A stretch of DNA of 64,000 nucleotides from Flaccisagitta enflata (Eukaryota > Chaetognatha > Sagittoidea > Aphragmophora), in contig OZ231126.1 in NCBI GenBank assembly GCA_965153355.1, positions 2,294,001-2,358,000 of the forward strand. Direction: 5' to 3'. Made by a program: the position numbers and the translations under genes. Below the pieces are notes generated by a model. It worked only from the letters and a program-made list of their open reading frames with translations, was not told where the DNA came from and did no database searches. Positions 11,775-22,799 of this stretch are shown here, piece by piece; the first letter of the stretch is position 1; every line of letters starts with the position of its first letter.

Positions 11775-11930
11775 AACAAGGCCGGATACACGGCAATCCA
11801 GTCGCGGACGGTTGGGCAGGAGCAGTAACGCAAAAACCGCTCGGAAATCAAAAATGTGGCGGACGGACGGACGGACCGACGGACCTACCGACCGACACGG
11901 CAAGGTGTAGAGTCGCGTGTCCGCGACTAA
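11775..11930 (+). repeat. Hairpin-capped short repeat, subfamily B, + copy
   Basis: It starts AACAAGGCCGGATACACGGC, has the GGGCAGGAGCAGTAACGC segment and a (GGAC)n/(GACC)n tract, then CAAGGTGTAGA and the hairpin GTCGCG-TGTC-CGCGAC followed by TAAAAA. The CAAGGTGTAG element replaces CTCTTATAGAG of subfamily A. Confidence 0.9.
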
Positions 11931-13173
11931 AAATGAGGGAAGTCCAATTTCATTCCCCTAAAGTCCGAATCTGACTTAAGTGGTTTCAGTTTTAACTCTA
12001 GTCTAAAATTCGGTCTTGATGTTTCATAGCGATCAAATGGAGTCTAAAAACTACTCATCACACAAAATGTTGAACTCTTACAGACCCGCCACTAACGGAA
12101 TTCCACCAATAACAAATGGCAATTTATAGTCCCTTCAATATGTTTCTGTCTATTTCCTATATTGGCTCCAACAGAATTCCACCTTTAACAGATAAGATTT
12201 GTTTGTCCCTTGCAGCTAAGTAAATGCAGAGTCGGCGATAATAACACATGGTGTTGTAAAATCAGTGACTTTGCTAATTTCACCAAAGGCATAGAAAGCG
12301 GGATTTAACTGTATTTTCTCTTGCCTGAATTGATCTCATACATAAGTTTTTCTGACTGGTTCCCGTTGACAGGAACAACTTGAAAGCCAATTGGCCACAG
12401 TCAAGGCGATCGCATTGGTATTGGACGGCAGTGATGTATCGAAAATAGAACCACTGGTACTGACACAGGCTTGATTTAAATCGCCTGACAAGCGAGATTT
12501 TTCGATTATATTTCTTATTATCTTTACTTTATAAGATAATGTCCAATAGCACATTTACGTGAATAGTCCATCCATGATCTGATAAAATTTAGTTAACTAA
12601 GTTAATTTTTTTGATAGCCTGTACTGGGGAAATGTGAGATTAATTTGCCCCGCTGCTACGCATACCATTTTGCCCTATTTCATTGCTCGGTGCATTGTTA
12701 GGGTTGCATATTCTCACCATTTGCCATCTCTATTGAATTGGCACATTTGTTGACTTCCTCAGTAGAACTGTAAGTTTTTACCATTATGGCGTATTTGTTT
12801 AGCCGATTTGAATTGTTGTTTAAGTCGCAAAAACTAACCATTTTGCTTTTTTTTAGCTTGGTACATGAGTTGAATTGCTTGTTTGAGTTCCAAATACTAA
12901 AGGTTTTGCCATGTTTTTTGGCCATTTAACTTTAATTTTTTGCGCTGTAGATGCGTTGAAATTCTTGGTTGAGTTGCATATACTAACCATTTTATCGAAG
13001 TTTCAACATGTTTTGAATTGTTTAGTTGAGTTGAGGAAGGATGAGAAACCAGACCTGGACCAGACTCAATCTTTTAACTTAATTAGTAGCTAGTAAAGTG
13101 GAACCCTGCAATAACAGACCCGCTTTTAAAGGTTCCCCATCAATAAAGGTCAATACTTTTAAGTCCCAGATAG
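11931..13173. other. Intergenic sequence with a dispersed fragment
   Basis: No coding region recognised. A segment at 13097-13160 (AGTGGAACCCTGCAATAACAG...AAAGGTTCCCCATCAATAAAG) is nearly identical to 62252-62312, so it belongs to a dispersed repeat. Short open frames on both strands lack any family resemblance. Confidence 0.5.
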
Positions 13174-13472
13174 CCGTATTTCCTGCATTTATCGCCCCCC
13201 CTATAAATAGCGCCCCCCCTCCTCTTTTCAAGAAACATCAGACTCATATAAAAATTATAATCTTTTTGTAAATTAAACTTTTTATGAGCAAATAAATCAT
13301 AAAAATGGTATGCAATGCAAAAATATTCTCTGTTTTAGTGATTTATTGCACCTTTTTTCATACCAAATCATCTGCTTATGCGTGAATGAGGGGGCGCTAA
13401 TTGTAGGTTGAAAATGACAATCTTTCGCTTCAATTTCAAAAGCGCCCGGGGCGGATATCATAGGAAATACGG
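13174..13472. mobile_element. Candidate MITE with CCGTATTTCC ends
   Basis: The left end CCGTATTTCCT and right end AGGAAATACGG are perfect 11-base inverted repeats around about 300 bases with CCCCCC-rich and GCGCCC motifs near both ends. No transposase frame is present and no target duplication is evident, so the superfamily is unassigned. Confidence 0.6.
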
Positions 13473-14105
13473 TATTAAGCCCACGTCAATTGTTTTAGTT
13501 TGTCTCTGCCAATCAAATCTATTCCAAGACATTTGCGCGCTTCACATGGCAAAAAATTTGATTTTATTCTCGTTCCGCTTACCCAATATGGAGTGAAAAA
13601 AATCATGAAGATGACCGTTTTCCTTTTCTCAAAATTCCTTCATCTTCCGTTTTTGTTTTGGCCTTAAAGTTTCCTCAAACTTCCCAGAATTCAGCAAAAT
13701 CCTGTGTAGTCTCGTTACAAAAGGAACAATTGTTTGTTTTAGAAAATCATGATTTCTGTAAAAATGAATTAAAATATCAGAGCATAAGTTACGAAAGAGC
13801 TTGTGAAAAGGCAGATTAACAATTTTTCAAAGGGCAGAAATTTGTAAAAGCTAATTCAAGGAAGATCAGCATATCTTTTTTTCCCACTGCAATATACAAA
13901 TTAGGCTCTCAAAAACAATTTTCTAAAAAACGGAAGATGAACGATTTTTGATGAAAGAAAAATGGTAAGGGTTCTAAAATTAGCCACTCCACATTAGGTA
14001 AAGAGAACAAAAAGAAATAAGCAACTTTTGCTATGTGAAGCACCCAACCAAGACATACGTGGCCATTGACTAACCTTGAGTGTCAAGTTTGCCAAATGAA
14101 ATGAA
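13473..14105. other. Intergenic sequence
   Basis: No gene or repeat recognised. Inverted similarity exists between 13588-13630 (CATGAAGATGACCGTTTTCC) and about 13925-13975, which may be a decayed foldback. Confidence 0.35.
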
Positions 14106-14136
14106 GATGCTCTCTGTGACTGTCTGTCAGTCTTTT

Positions 14137-14142
<6 letters not shown>

Positions 14143-14222
<80 letters not shown>
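14143..14222. repeat. (CT)n microsatellite
   Basis: About 80 bases of uninterrupted CT, preceded by a T run. Confidence 0.97.
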
Positions 14223-14224
<2 letters not shown>

Positions 14225-14254
14225 CGGGGCCCCAGAAAAGCCGATGACCTAAGA

Positions 14255-14342
14255 AATTTGGGCCTTGTAGCTGGGATATGGGCCTTGGGACTGAGATTTG
14301 GGCCATGTGACTGGGATTTGGGCCTTGAGGCTGGGATTTGAA
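14255..14342. repeat. About 20-bp minisatellite, four to five units
   Basis: Units such as TTGGGCCTTGTAGCTGGGA and TTGGGCCATGTGACTGGGA repeat with small changes directly after the CT array. Confidence 0.8.
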
Positions 14343-14443
14343 TCCCAGCGGAAGGTATGGAAGAGAAGGAGGAGAAATTTTCCCATATGTGAATACATAG
14401 CCTATTCATGAAAACGACTGAAGTTATACCTATGGTCCTTTGT

Positions 14444-15460
14444 TACACTCTTTTCATTAAGTAAGGACAAAGTTTATAAGGACATGAAGCAGAAATTTTG
14501 CCAAAAATTAAGGACATTTTAAGGACAAAGCTCAGCCTCAGATTTGTAAAAAAAAAATTTAATTCATTTTTTGTATTGTTTTTACGCAGATTCAAAAAGA
14601 AATTATTTTATCTATTGAAAAATAACATTTTTTGTTTAATGACAAATTTTCTTTTTTTTAAAGTAGTAACTATCATATCTAATTTGTATTTACTCATGCT
14701 GAACATACTATCTAGGAAATAAGTTTGGCAACACCCTTAAAGAGAGATATCTCGACTTCTCGTTTAAAAAGTAAACAAAATTTATAAGCATTTTAATCTA
14801 CGTCAAAAAATCTGCAATCTAAGTCCAATCACGTTTCTGTGCATCAAACCGTTTAGAAATGCCATTAGTTTGAAATTGATCATATACTTTCAAAAATGGC
14901 AAAAAAGTAGGATTTCTTTTCTCTTCAAGCTTTCGATCTTTGAAACGCTCTCAAATTTTACCAAGAAATGCTGGGAACATGCAGATTACACTACTGGTCA
15001 GCACTTGAACTGTAATTTTATATTCTCATGGATTTTTAGACAAATTTTCAAAAAGCAGTAGCTCAATTTTACGCCCAAATGATCAAAATCTTCTGTTTTT
15101 CCTAAACCCACCTCTTAAATCCTCGAAGTTGTAATGAACAAACCTAACTCGCGGTCTCTTTATTGTATTGAGGATTGTTTTTCTCTTTTATTTTGGTTAG
15201 TATGAATACAAAAATAACAAAAAACAATCAGGTACATGAGTTTTGCGCATAAGAGGGAGAAAACACACTGTCAACCAAAACTGTTGTCAAACTTTTTTCC
15301 AAGGTAGTAAGTTTTTTTAATCCGTATAATTAATCAAAAGAAAATCATAGAAAAATAGTAAGGACACGCTAAGAACATTTCAGCCTTAAATTTGCAAAAA
15401 TTCAAGGACATCCCAGGCTCAGAAAAATTTTACTGGCCCTTAAAAACTGAAAAGAGTGTA
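14444..15460. mobile_element. TA-target MITE, about 1 kb
   Basis: The ends are TA-CACTCTTTTCA and TGAAAAGAGTG-TA, inverted repeats flanked by TA. Subterminal AAGGACA motifs (AAGTTTATAAGGACA on the left, AAGGACATCCCAGGCTCAG on the right) match the element at 26851. TA target choice suggests the Tc1/mariner group. There is no transposase. Confidence 0.75.
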
Positions 15461-15539
15461 GTCGAAATTCTTCAAATGAGAAGGTGTTTAAAGAAATAAG
15501 TCGAAAGATTACATACACAATAATTCCATTACCACATCT

Positions 15540-15941
15540 TTAAATGCCCACGTGAGGCCATGAGGTAGCACTCTTTCTCTCGCCACCCCCTCCCCCTTCT
15601 CCTCCTAATTTACAACGATCAAAAAGTTTTTAGACAAAAGATAAACAAAAGCCACCGCCGTTGCTACTTCCCAAAAATCCCGCCACAGCAACCGAGCGCT
15701 CTCAACCACCAAACTAATATTCTAGAACAAAATGACAAAAAAACGCGCGCCTGTGATTCGTTGCCTTTGTTTTGCCAAAACAGTTGAGACTGTTTCTCCA
15801 CTGCTGATTCCCGTTTTGTTTTCTTTCATGGCTGCTTTCTGGGAAGAAAAGAAGCCACGCTGTTTTTCCTCAAAATCGACTCATTCAAAAAAATTTTTGC
15901 GATTATCTAAGCATTAGTGAACCTTGTCGGGAGATCAAGGT
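15540..15941 (+). other. Probable non-coding first exon of the 17.6-24.5 kb gene
   Basis: A locally GC-richer stretch ends at a strong splice donor AAG-GTAAGTAAT (donor at 15942). The next good acceptor on this strand followed by a start codon is CTTTTAG-GATGG at 17650. A 61-codon open frame at 15732-15917 begins AAAATGAC and would be an upstream frame within this exon. The exon's left limit and the promoter cannot be placed from sequence alone. Confidence 0.4.
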
Positions 15942-17270
15942 AAGTAATTGGAGTGATGTGATGATAGATTATTCCATTGATTCATCATGTGATTTCATTT
16001 TTGGTCATTTTAGTCACGTGCACTTAAGTGGTTCATACTTCTTATTTAAGATTGACTCTAGTGGGTTGATCATGTCATTTCTGAGTCAGTGTGACAGTCT
16101 GTCCGTTGGTCATTCTTCTACACCACAATTGTCTGTCCATCTGACACGCTTTTAGTAAATCATTCACCCTGATTTTATTCTTTTTATGTTTGATATTACA
16201 ATGATCTACGATCATTTCTTGCCTTTTCTCCAAAATTTTCGTTTATGGCCTCATGAACGGGCATATCGCTCGTTTCTTCATTGAGTTTTTAGGCCTAGAT
16301 TGATTTTTAAGCTGCAACGTCATTCTTCACTATGGCACAGCCAGTCCTTTCTTTGGTGGTGATCGATTATGTTACGTCAGTCCCTTTGTCTCTCATTTGC
16401 AAACATAGAAGTGCATTTTTAGGCGCGCCTACGTACCTCTGTAACTGGCCATACATGTCCGCTGGTTGGTCGGTCGGTCGGTCTGTCAGTAGGAAGGAGG
16501 TTGGTCTGTCACAAAAACGTTTCACAATCCACACAGCATGATTCTTTCGTATATTTGATCATCCTTTCATTCATTCATTTATCAATTCATTCATTCATTC
16601 GTTCGTTCACTCCTTCATTCATTCATTCATCCATTTATTCATCATTCATTCATGGATGAACGACAGTTGTTTATAGAATCATTTATTGATGAGAAACGTT
16701 CATAAAATGAAAAAAGCGATTATCAAGAAAAAAAATTTACTTTTCTTGTAATATTCGGTTTTCTCAAATCTCGCTAAGCAAAAGCTGTAACATGGGATTT
16801 TTCATAAACGAAAATTCCGCTTCCAAACGAAAAATCCATTGTAATTCGCACTCAATTCAGGGTGCATTTTATTGAGCCATTGCGTTGGGGTCTTGAACCT
16901 TGGAATTTGATCATGTGGATGGATATGCCCCTCGAAACATCAAAATTCGCATTTCTGTGACTTTTGTCCGTCGCGATCTGTTCGTCTGTCTGTTTGCATG
17001 TCTGTACGTCACTTTTTACTTCATTGGCAACTAATAATAAGCAAGCACTTTCACACGCAAAAGAATTGACGTGAAATCATAAAGAGAGATAAAGAATGAA
17101 GAAAAAAAAGGAAAGAAAGAGAAAATGAGTAGAAAAGAAGGTAAGAACAAGTGACGCGGGGTCACAATATCGTTGCGGACGGGTGGGCACGGGCATCCAA
17201 ACTTTATCCTCACACACACACTAAAAAGCAAGACAGTGAGACAGACAGAGAGAAATGTAGAAAAAGCTGC
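15942..17270. other. Probable first intron with repeat fragments
   Basis: It contains a hairpin-type repeat start at 16418 (TTTTTAGGCGCGCCTACG... then GGTCGGTCGGTCGG, 16418-16500), a (CATT)n tract at 16566-16655, and unremarkable AT-rich sequence. Confidence 0.4.
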
Positions 17271-17278
17271 AATGTATC

Positions 17279-17306
17279 GACAACAACAACAACAACGACA
17301 ACGACA

Positions 17307-17347
<41 letters not shown>

Positions 17348-17348
17348 A
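17279..17348. repeat. (CAA)n-(CGA)n compound microsatellite
   Basis: CAA repeats pass into CGA repeats. All frames are open because of the repeat. Confidence 0.95.
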
Positions 17349-17651
17349 AGGACTACAACAACAATGAAAATAGAAATACCATTAACAATATATATTAAAA
17401 TAAACGGCATAAAAAGTAGCGGCGGCATCCGTGACAGCAAACAACATCTACAACAACCACGACAACGACAACGACATAAATCACCGACCCGGTGGCGCCG
17501 CCCAAGTGGTGGGTCGAGTGGCCTTCATTAGAAGCCTACAAATCGCGCTCAATAACTGCCTGGTGATTTCCCGGGTTAACAACAACAACATAAACATAAA
17601 TCACCCACTTCTCACCCCCCCCCCTCTCCCTTTTCCTTTTTTTCTTTTAGG

Positions 17652-17833
17652 ATGGCTACTTCCCAGAGTTTGTTGGGCCTCGTGTCTCAGCTTCATAACA
17701 TGGATGAAGTTGTCAACACAACTTTGATGGAGTTGGCGCTAAAACTGTCCTCACTCACAGACGCCAGCATTTTTCTGTTGGTTGAGACTCAAGAAGGGAG
17801 AAGATTCGCGGGAAAAAGACATCTCTGTGACGC
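17652..17833 (+). CDS. Unrecognised nuclear-type protein, coding exon 1
   Basis: It starts at the ATG two bases after acceptor CTTTTAG and ends at donor GC-GTAAGT (17834), leaving codon phase 2. It encodes residues 1-60, a hydrophobic/helical start MATSQSLLGLVSQLHN followed by LTDASIFLLVETQEGRRFAG. The joined protein (with 20476-21389 and 24178-24509) is 475 residues with every junction in phase. The N-terminal block loosely recalls small alpha-beta modules, but I do not recognise the family and assign no function. Confidence 0.7.
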
Positions 17834-17835
17834 GT

Positions 17836-18330
17836 AAGTTGTTGTTTTTGTTGTTGTTATTGTTGTTGTGGTTGTTGTTGTGGTTGTTGTTGTGGTTGCT
17901 GTTGTTGTCTTCACTCGCTGATGTGTGTATTTTCCTGCACATAGAAACGCAAGGGAGATGATTTGTGGGGAAAAGACGTCTCTATGATACGAAAGTTATG
18001 GGGTAGTTGTTGTTGTTGCTGTTGTTGTTGTTGTTGCTGCTGCTGTTTTTTTTTGTTCTTTTCTTGTTTATGTCGGTAGAAATAAAGGGAAACGATTCGC
18101 CGAGAAGAGGCATGTCTTTGACGCTTCAGTTGGTTGGAAGTGTTTTCGTTGTTAATGTTTCTGTTACTTGTTGGTGTCGTTGTTGTTTTGTTGTTATTGT
18201 GATTGATGTTGTTGTTGTCGTTACCGTTGTAGAAAGGGGTGAGGATAGACTCTTCGCCAGGAAATGATATCTGGTATTCGGAAGGTGTTGTTATTTTTGT
18301 TGTTGTTGTTGTTCTCTAGTTGTCGTTATC
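17836..18330. repeat. Intronic (TTG)n-rich tract
   Basis: Several (TTG)n runs (17836-17905, 18006-18050, 18165-18235, 18285-18312) are spaced by a repeated piece containing AGAAA...GGGAA/GAGAAG...TCT(C/A)TG(T/A)GA, which looks like successive degraded copies of the end of the preceding exon (GAGAAGATTCGCGGGAAAAAG). This resembles exon-end duplication, as in the LicD gene. Confidence 0.5.
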
Positions 18331-18346
18331 TTCATTCTTTCCTTTT

Positions 18347-18387
18347 ACCAATAAAGGCGGCTAATCGCCGTAGGAAAAAAGTCGTAA

Positions 18388-18390
<3 letters not shown>
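18347..18390 (+). repeat. GGCGGCTAATCGCC repeat, copy 1
   Basis: ACCAATAAAGGCGGCTAATC with the fold GGCG...CGCC, then CCG...GGAAAAAAGTCGTA. The same block recurs at 33887 and 34267, each time followed within a few hundred bases by GA/CT or GT repeats. Confidence 0.75.

Positions 18391-18393
<3 letters not shown>

Positions 18394-18460
<67 letters not shown>
18394..18460. repeat. (GA)n microsatellite
   Basis: Uninterrupted GA dinucleotides leading directly into a GACA tract. Confidence 0.97.
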
Positions 18461-18472
<12 letters not shown>

Positions 18473-18612
18473 TGACGGACAGACAGATGACGGACAGACA
18501 GATGACGGACAGACAGATGACGGACAGACAGATGACGGACAGACAGACAGACGGACAGACAGACAGACGGACAGACAGACAGACGGACAGATGGATGGAC
18601 AGACAGACAGAG
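18457..18612. repeat. 15-bp minisatellite GATGACGGACAGACA plus (GACA)n
   Basis: Five units of GATGACGGACAGACA are followed by GACAGACGGACA variants. It is joined to a degenerate hairpin-capped repeat end at 18685-18758 (GGACCAATAGACC..., then GCCTCTTATAGATTCCACGACTAAAA). Confidence 0.85.
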
Positions 18613-18849
18613 AATGAGACAGAGAGAGAAAGAGAGAGTGAGAATGCTTGTGTTTCCACTTTTGACTTGATCACTATGGATAGACTGATGGACCAATAGA
18701 CCAACGGATGGACTGATGGACAGATGAACAAAGCCTCTTATAGATTCCACGACTAAAAGAGAGAGAGACTTTGCTGCCAGCATGCACAATCATCATCTGG
18801 GATAATTTGAAGTTCAAATAGACTTCAATAACTTAATTCTTAAATTTTG

Positions 18850-19055
18850 GGAAAAATGCGAAAAATGTGAAAAATAAAAAAAGATTCAGAAAATCATAGC
18901 TCCGAAACTATCAATTGCATAGAATTCTGCTTATTGTCATCTGAAAGAGGAGATTTAGCTCTTTCTTAGCTATTAATTTCATGCGTAGCACCATTCGAGC
19001 CCAAAAAATGATCAACTTTCTCAAACTCCCCATGAGAAAAAGGGAATACAACATC
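18850..19055 (+). repeat. Interspersed repeat H, copy 2
   Basis: It shares AGAATTCTG, CATCTGAAAGAG, GCTCTTTCTTAGCT, ATGCGTAGCACC and CAACTTTCTCAAACTCCCC with the copies at 8195 and 35040. Confidence 0.65.
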
Positions 19056-19288
19056 AGAAATAAAAGATAGTTTTGAACAATTTCCTTTCTGTTTTTCTAG
19101 TCCTGGCGCTTTGAAATTAGATATACTTGCCCAATTGAGCTCACGATTAGAATTCCAATTCAGCATATTGTTCTGCACTATTAGGACAGCGGTCCTAATT
19201 TTTCTCTTTTCCGTTTAGGTAATAACAAAATATGAAAAAAAGATCTGATGAACCTATCAGCTAGTGGATAAGGAGGTTATCTTGGCAA

Positions 19289-19670
19289 CAAGCCCGGGCG
19301 ATTTTGCCTTTTCTTTAACAATACAATACACTATACAATTTTTCAAAGTATTGGGCCAATACAATACAATACCAATACAATACAATATCTTAAAGAATTG
19401 TACCCAATACGTAACAATATTTTACTTCACTTGATAAAAAATCTTTGTTGAATCTTAAAAAGATAGTTGGAGCTTTTACTCATTTTTTATATGCTTGATC
19501 AAAAAAGAATTTTTGAACATTTTTCTTAACTTTCATATATCGATATTTTTTTTCATATATTTTTTATCTTTGCTTGTTTAGGTAAGTCTCTTTGTCTTTA
19601 TTTGTCCTTGTGTGTCTCTCTTTCTCTCTCTTTTTCTTTTTCCCTTTTTCTCCGTCTTTATCTCAATCTA

Positions 19671-19757
<87 letters not shown>

Positions 19758-20142
19758 CTCTCTTTCTCTCTCTCTTTTTCTCTTTCTCTCCCCTTGAGTG
19801 TACTGACCCAGGATTAGCTCTGAGGGAAAAGTGATCTTTCCTCCTCCTTATCCTCTTCATGTTCCGGACCTCATCCTGTTCTTCTTTACTTTTTTCTGCA
19901 CTTCTTAAAAAATCGATCTCCTATTCTCCTCATCCACCTTACTTTATCCTCTTCTTCTTCCCTACTTTTACTTTTCATCAGTGTGTTTGGCCTTCCAAAC
20001 TGGTCCAGTATTTTTTTCAAAAAAATTGTTGTATTGTATTGTATTGGGAAAATAACAATACCCAAAGTAAGTATTGGGTAAACCCAATACATACAAATAT
20101 TGTAAATACAATACAATACCCAATACGAATCGCCCGGCCTTG
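19289..20142. mobile_element. hAT-like non-autonomous element with perfect 8-bp target duplication
   Basis: The left end CAAGCCCGGGCGATT and right end AATCGCCCGGCCTTG are 15-base inverted repeats with one mismatch. CTTGGCAA is duplicated exactly at 19281-19288 and 20143-20150. Subterminal arrays of CAATACAATAC and TTGTATTG motifs sit inside both ends, and a (CT)n array fills the centre. No transposase. It lies in an intron of the 475-residue protein gene. Confidence 0.85.
19673..19756. repeat. (TCTG)n-(TC)n microsatellite
   Basis: TCTG tetranucleotides run into a long TC tract inside the hAT-like element. Long SLSLSL and RERERE frames across it are artefacts. Confidence 0.97.
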
Positions 20143-20475
20143 CTTGGCAACGAGTGTGGGAGCTTTTCCCCAATGCTTTTCTTCGCGGAACACAAAAAGT
20201 CTTCGAATCTTCGAATCTCGACTTTTACCAAATTATTCATAGCTAGTCATCATTTTTCATCTTCTTTATCTTCATCTCATTCATCTCATTCGTTATGGGG
20301 CCCGTGGCCCGAGAGCAACCATACCTGTTCTCTTCTGCTTCTTAAACTTTTTTTCTTTTTCATTAGAGATCAGTTGGTTTTTAACCTTCCCCCCCCCCCT
20401 TCTTCCTCAGCTGTAAACCTCCGCCGTGTCAGCAATTTGCACTGAGTTACCTTTTTATCTTTCTCCTATTTCCAG

Positions 20476-21389
20476 TTACACCCGCAACTGTTTGAGCCCC
20501 CTGGCCACGGATGTCGAGTTGGAGTACGATCCAACTGTCAGCACTCTGCATCATCGACCCTCCAAGACGTCGTCAAACGAATTCTTCGCTCCGAGTCTCT
20601 TCGAAAATCAATCGCCGCTTCAGCATCATAACCAGCAACAACAGCACCACAACCAGCTTCAACAGCAGCATACTCAACAACAGCATGGACGCAACTCGTT
20701 GTCGAAATCGCATCTCAACGACCGCAAGAGGCCCCTCTCGCGATCACGATCTCCTTCAACGCAGCATCAACAGCAGCATCAACAACAGCATCAGCAGCAG
20801 CAGTTGAAGCGGCAGAGGCTTTCTCAGGATGAATTCAAGAATTGCCACGTCAAGCGAGAAGGCGGGAAATCGGGGCAAGAGGAGGAGGAAGTGAAAGTAG
20901 AGACGTTGACGGACGCCGACATTCGGATGGATCGGAGTGTCGGCGGCGACGACGCTGACAATCATGATGACAATCGTGATGACAATGATGACGACATCGT
21001 CGTGGAAGATTTTCGATCTGCAAGGGCTCATGGGGATCACGATGTCGGCGATGGTTGCGGTGGGAGCGGCAATGGTAGGGAGAATGGTGGCGGTAGTGGT
21101 GGCGATAGAAGTGGTGATTATAGCGGCAATAATTCGAGCCTCGCGCTTTCGTTGTTTGAGGGCGGTGGCGGTAATGACGTCAGCTTATCTTCGGCGGCGA
21201 CATCCATCGGTCACGTGAGCGGGATTTTCGACAACGACCCTAAAAGATATCCCAATAAACTGTCGGCTTTGGAAGGGTTTTCGTTGCCCGAGTTGGCCGG
21301 AGAACATCCGGTCGCGTCCAAGATCTTCAAATCCTGTTTGTACGATTTCGCCAAAACCGTCGCCTCGGATTTTGTGGCGTCTTTGCATG
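20476..21389 (+). CDS. Unrecognised nuclear-type protein, coding exon 2
   Basis: Acceptor TTTCCAG precedes 20476 and donor ATG-GTGAGA starts at 21390. The entry phase completes the split Ala codon and the sequence continues YTRNCLSPLATDVELEYDP. The exon (residues 61-365) is mostly low complexity: a Gln/His-rich segment (QQQQHHNQLQQQHTQQQH), a basic segment RDRKRPLSRSRSPS-like, an acidic Asp-rich stretch (DDADNHDDNRDDNDDD) and a Gly-rich stretch. It ends with a better-structured block LSALEGFSLPELAGEHPVAS and KIFKSCLYDFAKTVASDFV. The composition suggests a nuclear regulator, which is inference. Confidence 0.75.
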
Positions 21390-21669
21390 GTGAGAGCTTG
21401 CGTTGTTGAATTAATTACTTTGTTTTCCGACTGCCCTTCCCATAGTCATTGCTGTGTAGCTTGATCTCTGGCTCCCAGCGGTTTTATTTTGTTTTGTTTT
21501 GTTTTGGTTTTTGCTTTGTTTGTTGTTCTTTGATTACGTCGTTTTTATTGCAATGAAATTGCGAAATAACTATGGCAAAAAAAAAAAACCGAACAGTTAC
21601 TTCTTTTGCTCATAAATCCTTTGAAATTTCACCCAGTGTGCTGAAATTTTTACTGAAGTTACTTTTTGT

Positions 21670-21693
21670 CCCCGACGAACAGTTTTCGTCGGG
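21670..21693. repeat. Hairpin CCCGACG...CGTCGGG beside a GTGG/GTGA array
   Basis: A 7-base perfect stem preceded by a T run and followed by CTATGAGGTAGCC...GTCTGTTCG and a (GTGG/GTGA)n tract (21731-21763). This reproduces the plan of the hairpin-capped repeats (T run, hairpin, CTATAAGAGG-like spacer, TTTGTCCG, tetranucleotide tract) with different bases. Confidence 0.6.
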
Positions 21694-21889
21694 TGACTAT
21701 GAGGTAGCCTTGATCGTGTAAGTCTGTTCGTGGGTGGGTGAGTGGGTGAGTGGGTGAGTGGGTTTAAGACCTTCTCATATCTTTGGATCCAGACTTCAGA
21801 TTTTTATGAAACTTTGCTGGTGTTGTTTATAGGTCAATAGGAGCTTGTGTACCAATTTTCAAAAAAATTCATAAACTTTTACTACCCTT

Positions 21890-22420
21890 TGCCTATTATT
21901 TTTGTAGTAATATTTAGCTGGGACTTAAGTGGTTTACATAGGTAGAGGGTAGTAAAAGTTTATGAATTTTTTTTTAATTTGGTATACAAGTAGAGGGTAG
22001 TAAATAAACAACCCCTGCAAAATTCGAATTAAATCTGAAGTCTGGTTTAGGAGATATTAGCTTATTTATGTAGTAATATATTACTAGGACTTAGGCAGTT
22101 TACATAGGCAAAGGGTAGTAAAAGTTTATGAATTTTTTTCTAATTTGGTATACAAGTAAAGGGTAGTAAATAAACAACCCCTGCAAAATTCGAATTAAAT
22201 CTGAAGCCTGGTTTATGAGATATTAGCTTATTTATGTAGTAATATGTTACTAGGACTTAAGCAGTTTTCATAGGCAAAGGGTAGTAAAAGTTTATGAATT
22301 TTTTTAAAACTTAGTAAACAGGTAAATAATGTCAATTAAACAGCTCCTGTAAAATTCGATTTAAATCTGAAGTCTGGTTTATGAGATATAAACTTATTTA
22401 TGAAGTAATATATTACTGTT
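21890..22420. repeat. About 175-bp tandem repeat, three to four units
   Basis: Blocks containing GGGTAGTAAAAGTTTATGAA, AACCCCTGCAAAATTCGAAT and TTAGCTTATTTATGTAGTAA recur at roughly 21950, 22100 and 22280, with a partial earlier unit near 21780-21900. It lies in the second coding intron. Confidence 0.85.
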
Positions 22421-22426
22421 GTGGGA

Positions 22427-22431
<5 letters not shown>

Positions 22432-22518
<87 letters not shown>
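22432..22518. repeat. (CA)n microsatellite
   Basis: About 86 bases of uninterrupted CA, ending the tandem-repeat block. Confidence 0.98.
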
Positions 22519-22520
<2 letters not shown>

Positions 22521-22659
22521 AGAGAGTGAGTGTGTGTTTTTTCTTCCCGTGGACTGTTTTAAAAACAGATATTGCTAATATTGCATAAAATAACCCATGC
22601 CATTCCTCTAAAAAAAGGTTTGCCGTCAAGGACTCCAAGGACCAAGGTTTGCCTTCTTG

Positions 22660-22790
22660 GACTTCAGTGTTTAATGTTCAAGGTATGCCGTCATGGACTT
22701 TAAGGTATGCCGTCATGGACTTTAAGGTATGCCGTCATGGACTTTAAGGTATGCCGTCATGGACTTTAAAGTAAGCATGCCATCATGGAC
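22660..22790. repeat. 26-bp minisatellite, about five units
   Basis: The unit AAGGTATGCCGTCATGGACTT repeats with little change; outer units are diverged. Confidence 0.9.
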
Positions 22791-22799
22791 ATCAATCAT

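Noticed and set aside
17652-17833. MADS-box or GAF domain call for the first coding exon of the unrecognised protein
   Set aside because: There is only a loose resemblance around LTDASIFLLVETQEGRRF; no diagnostic residues support either family.
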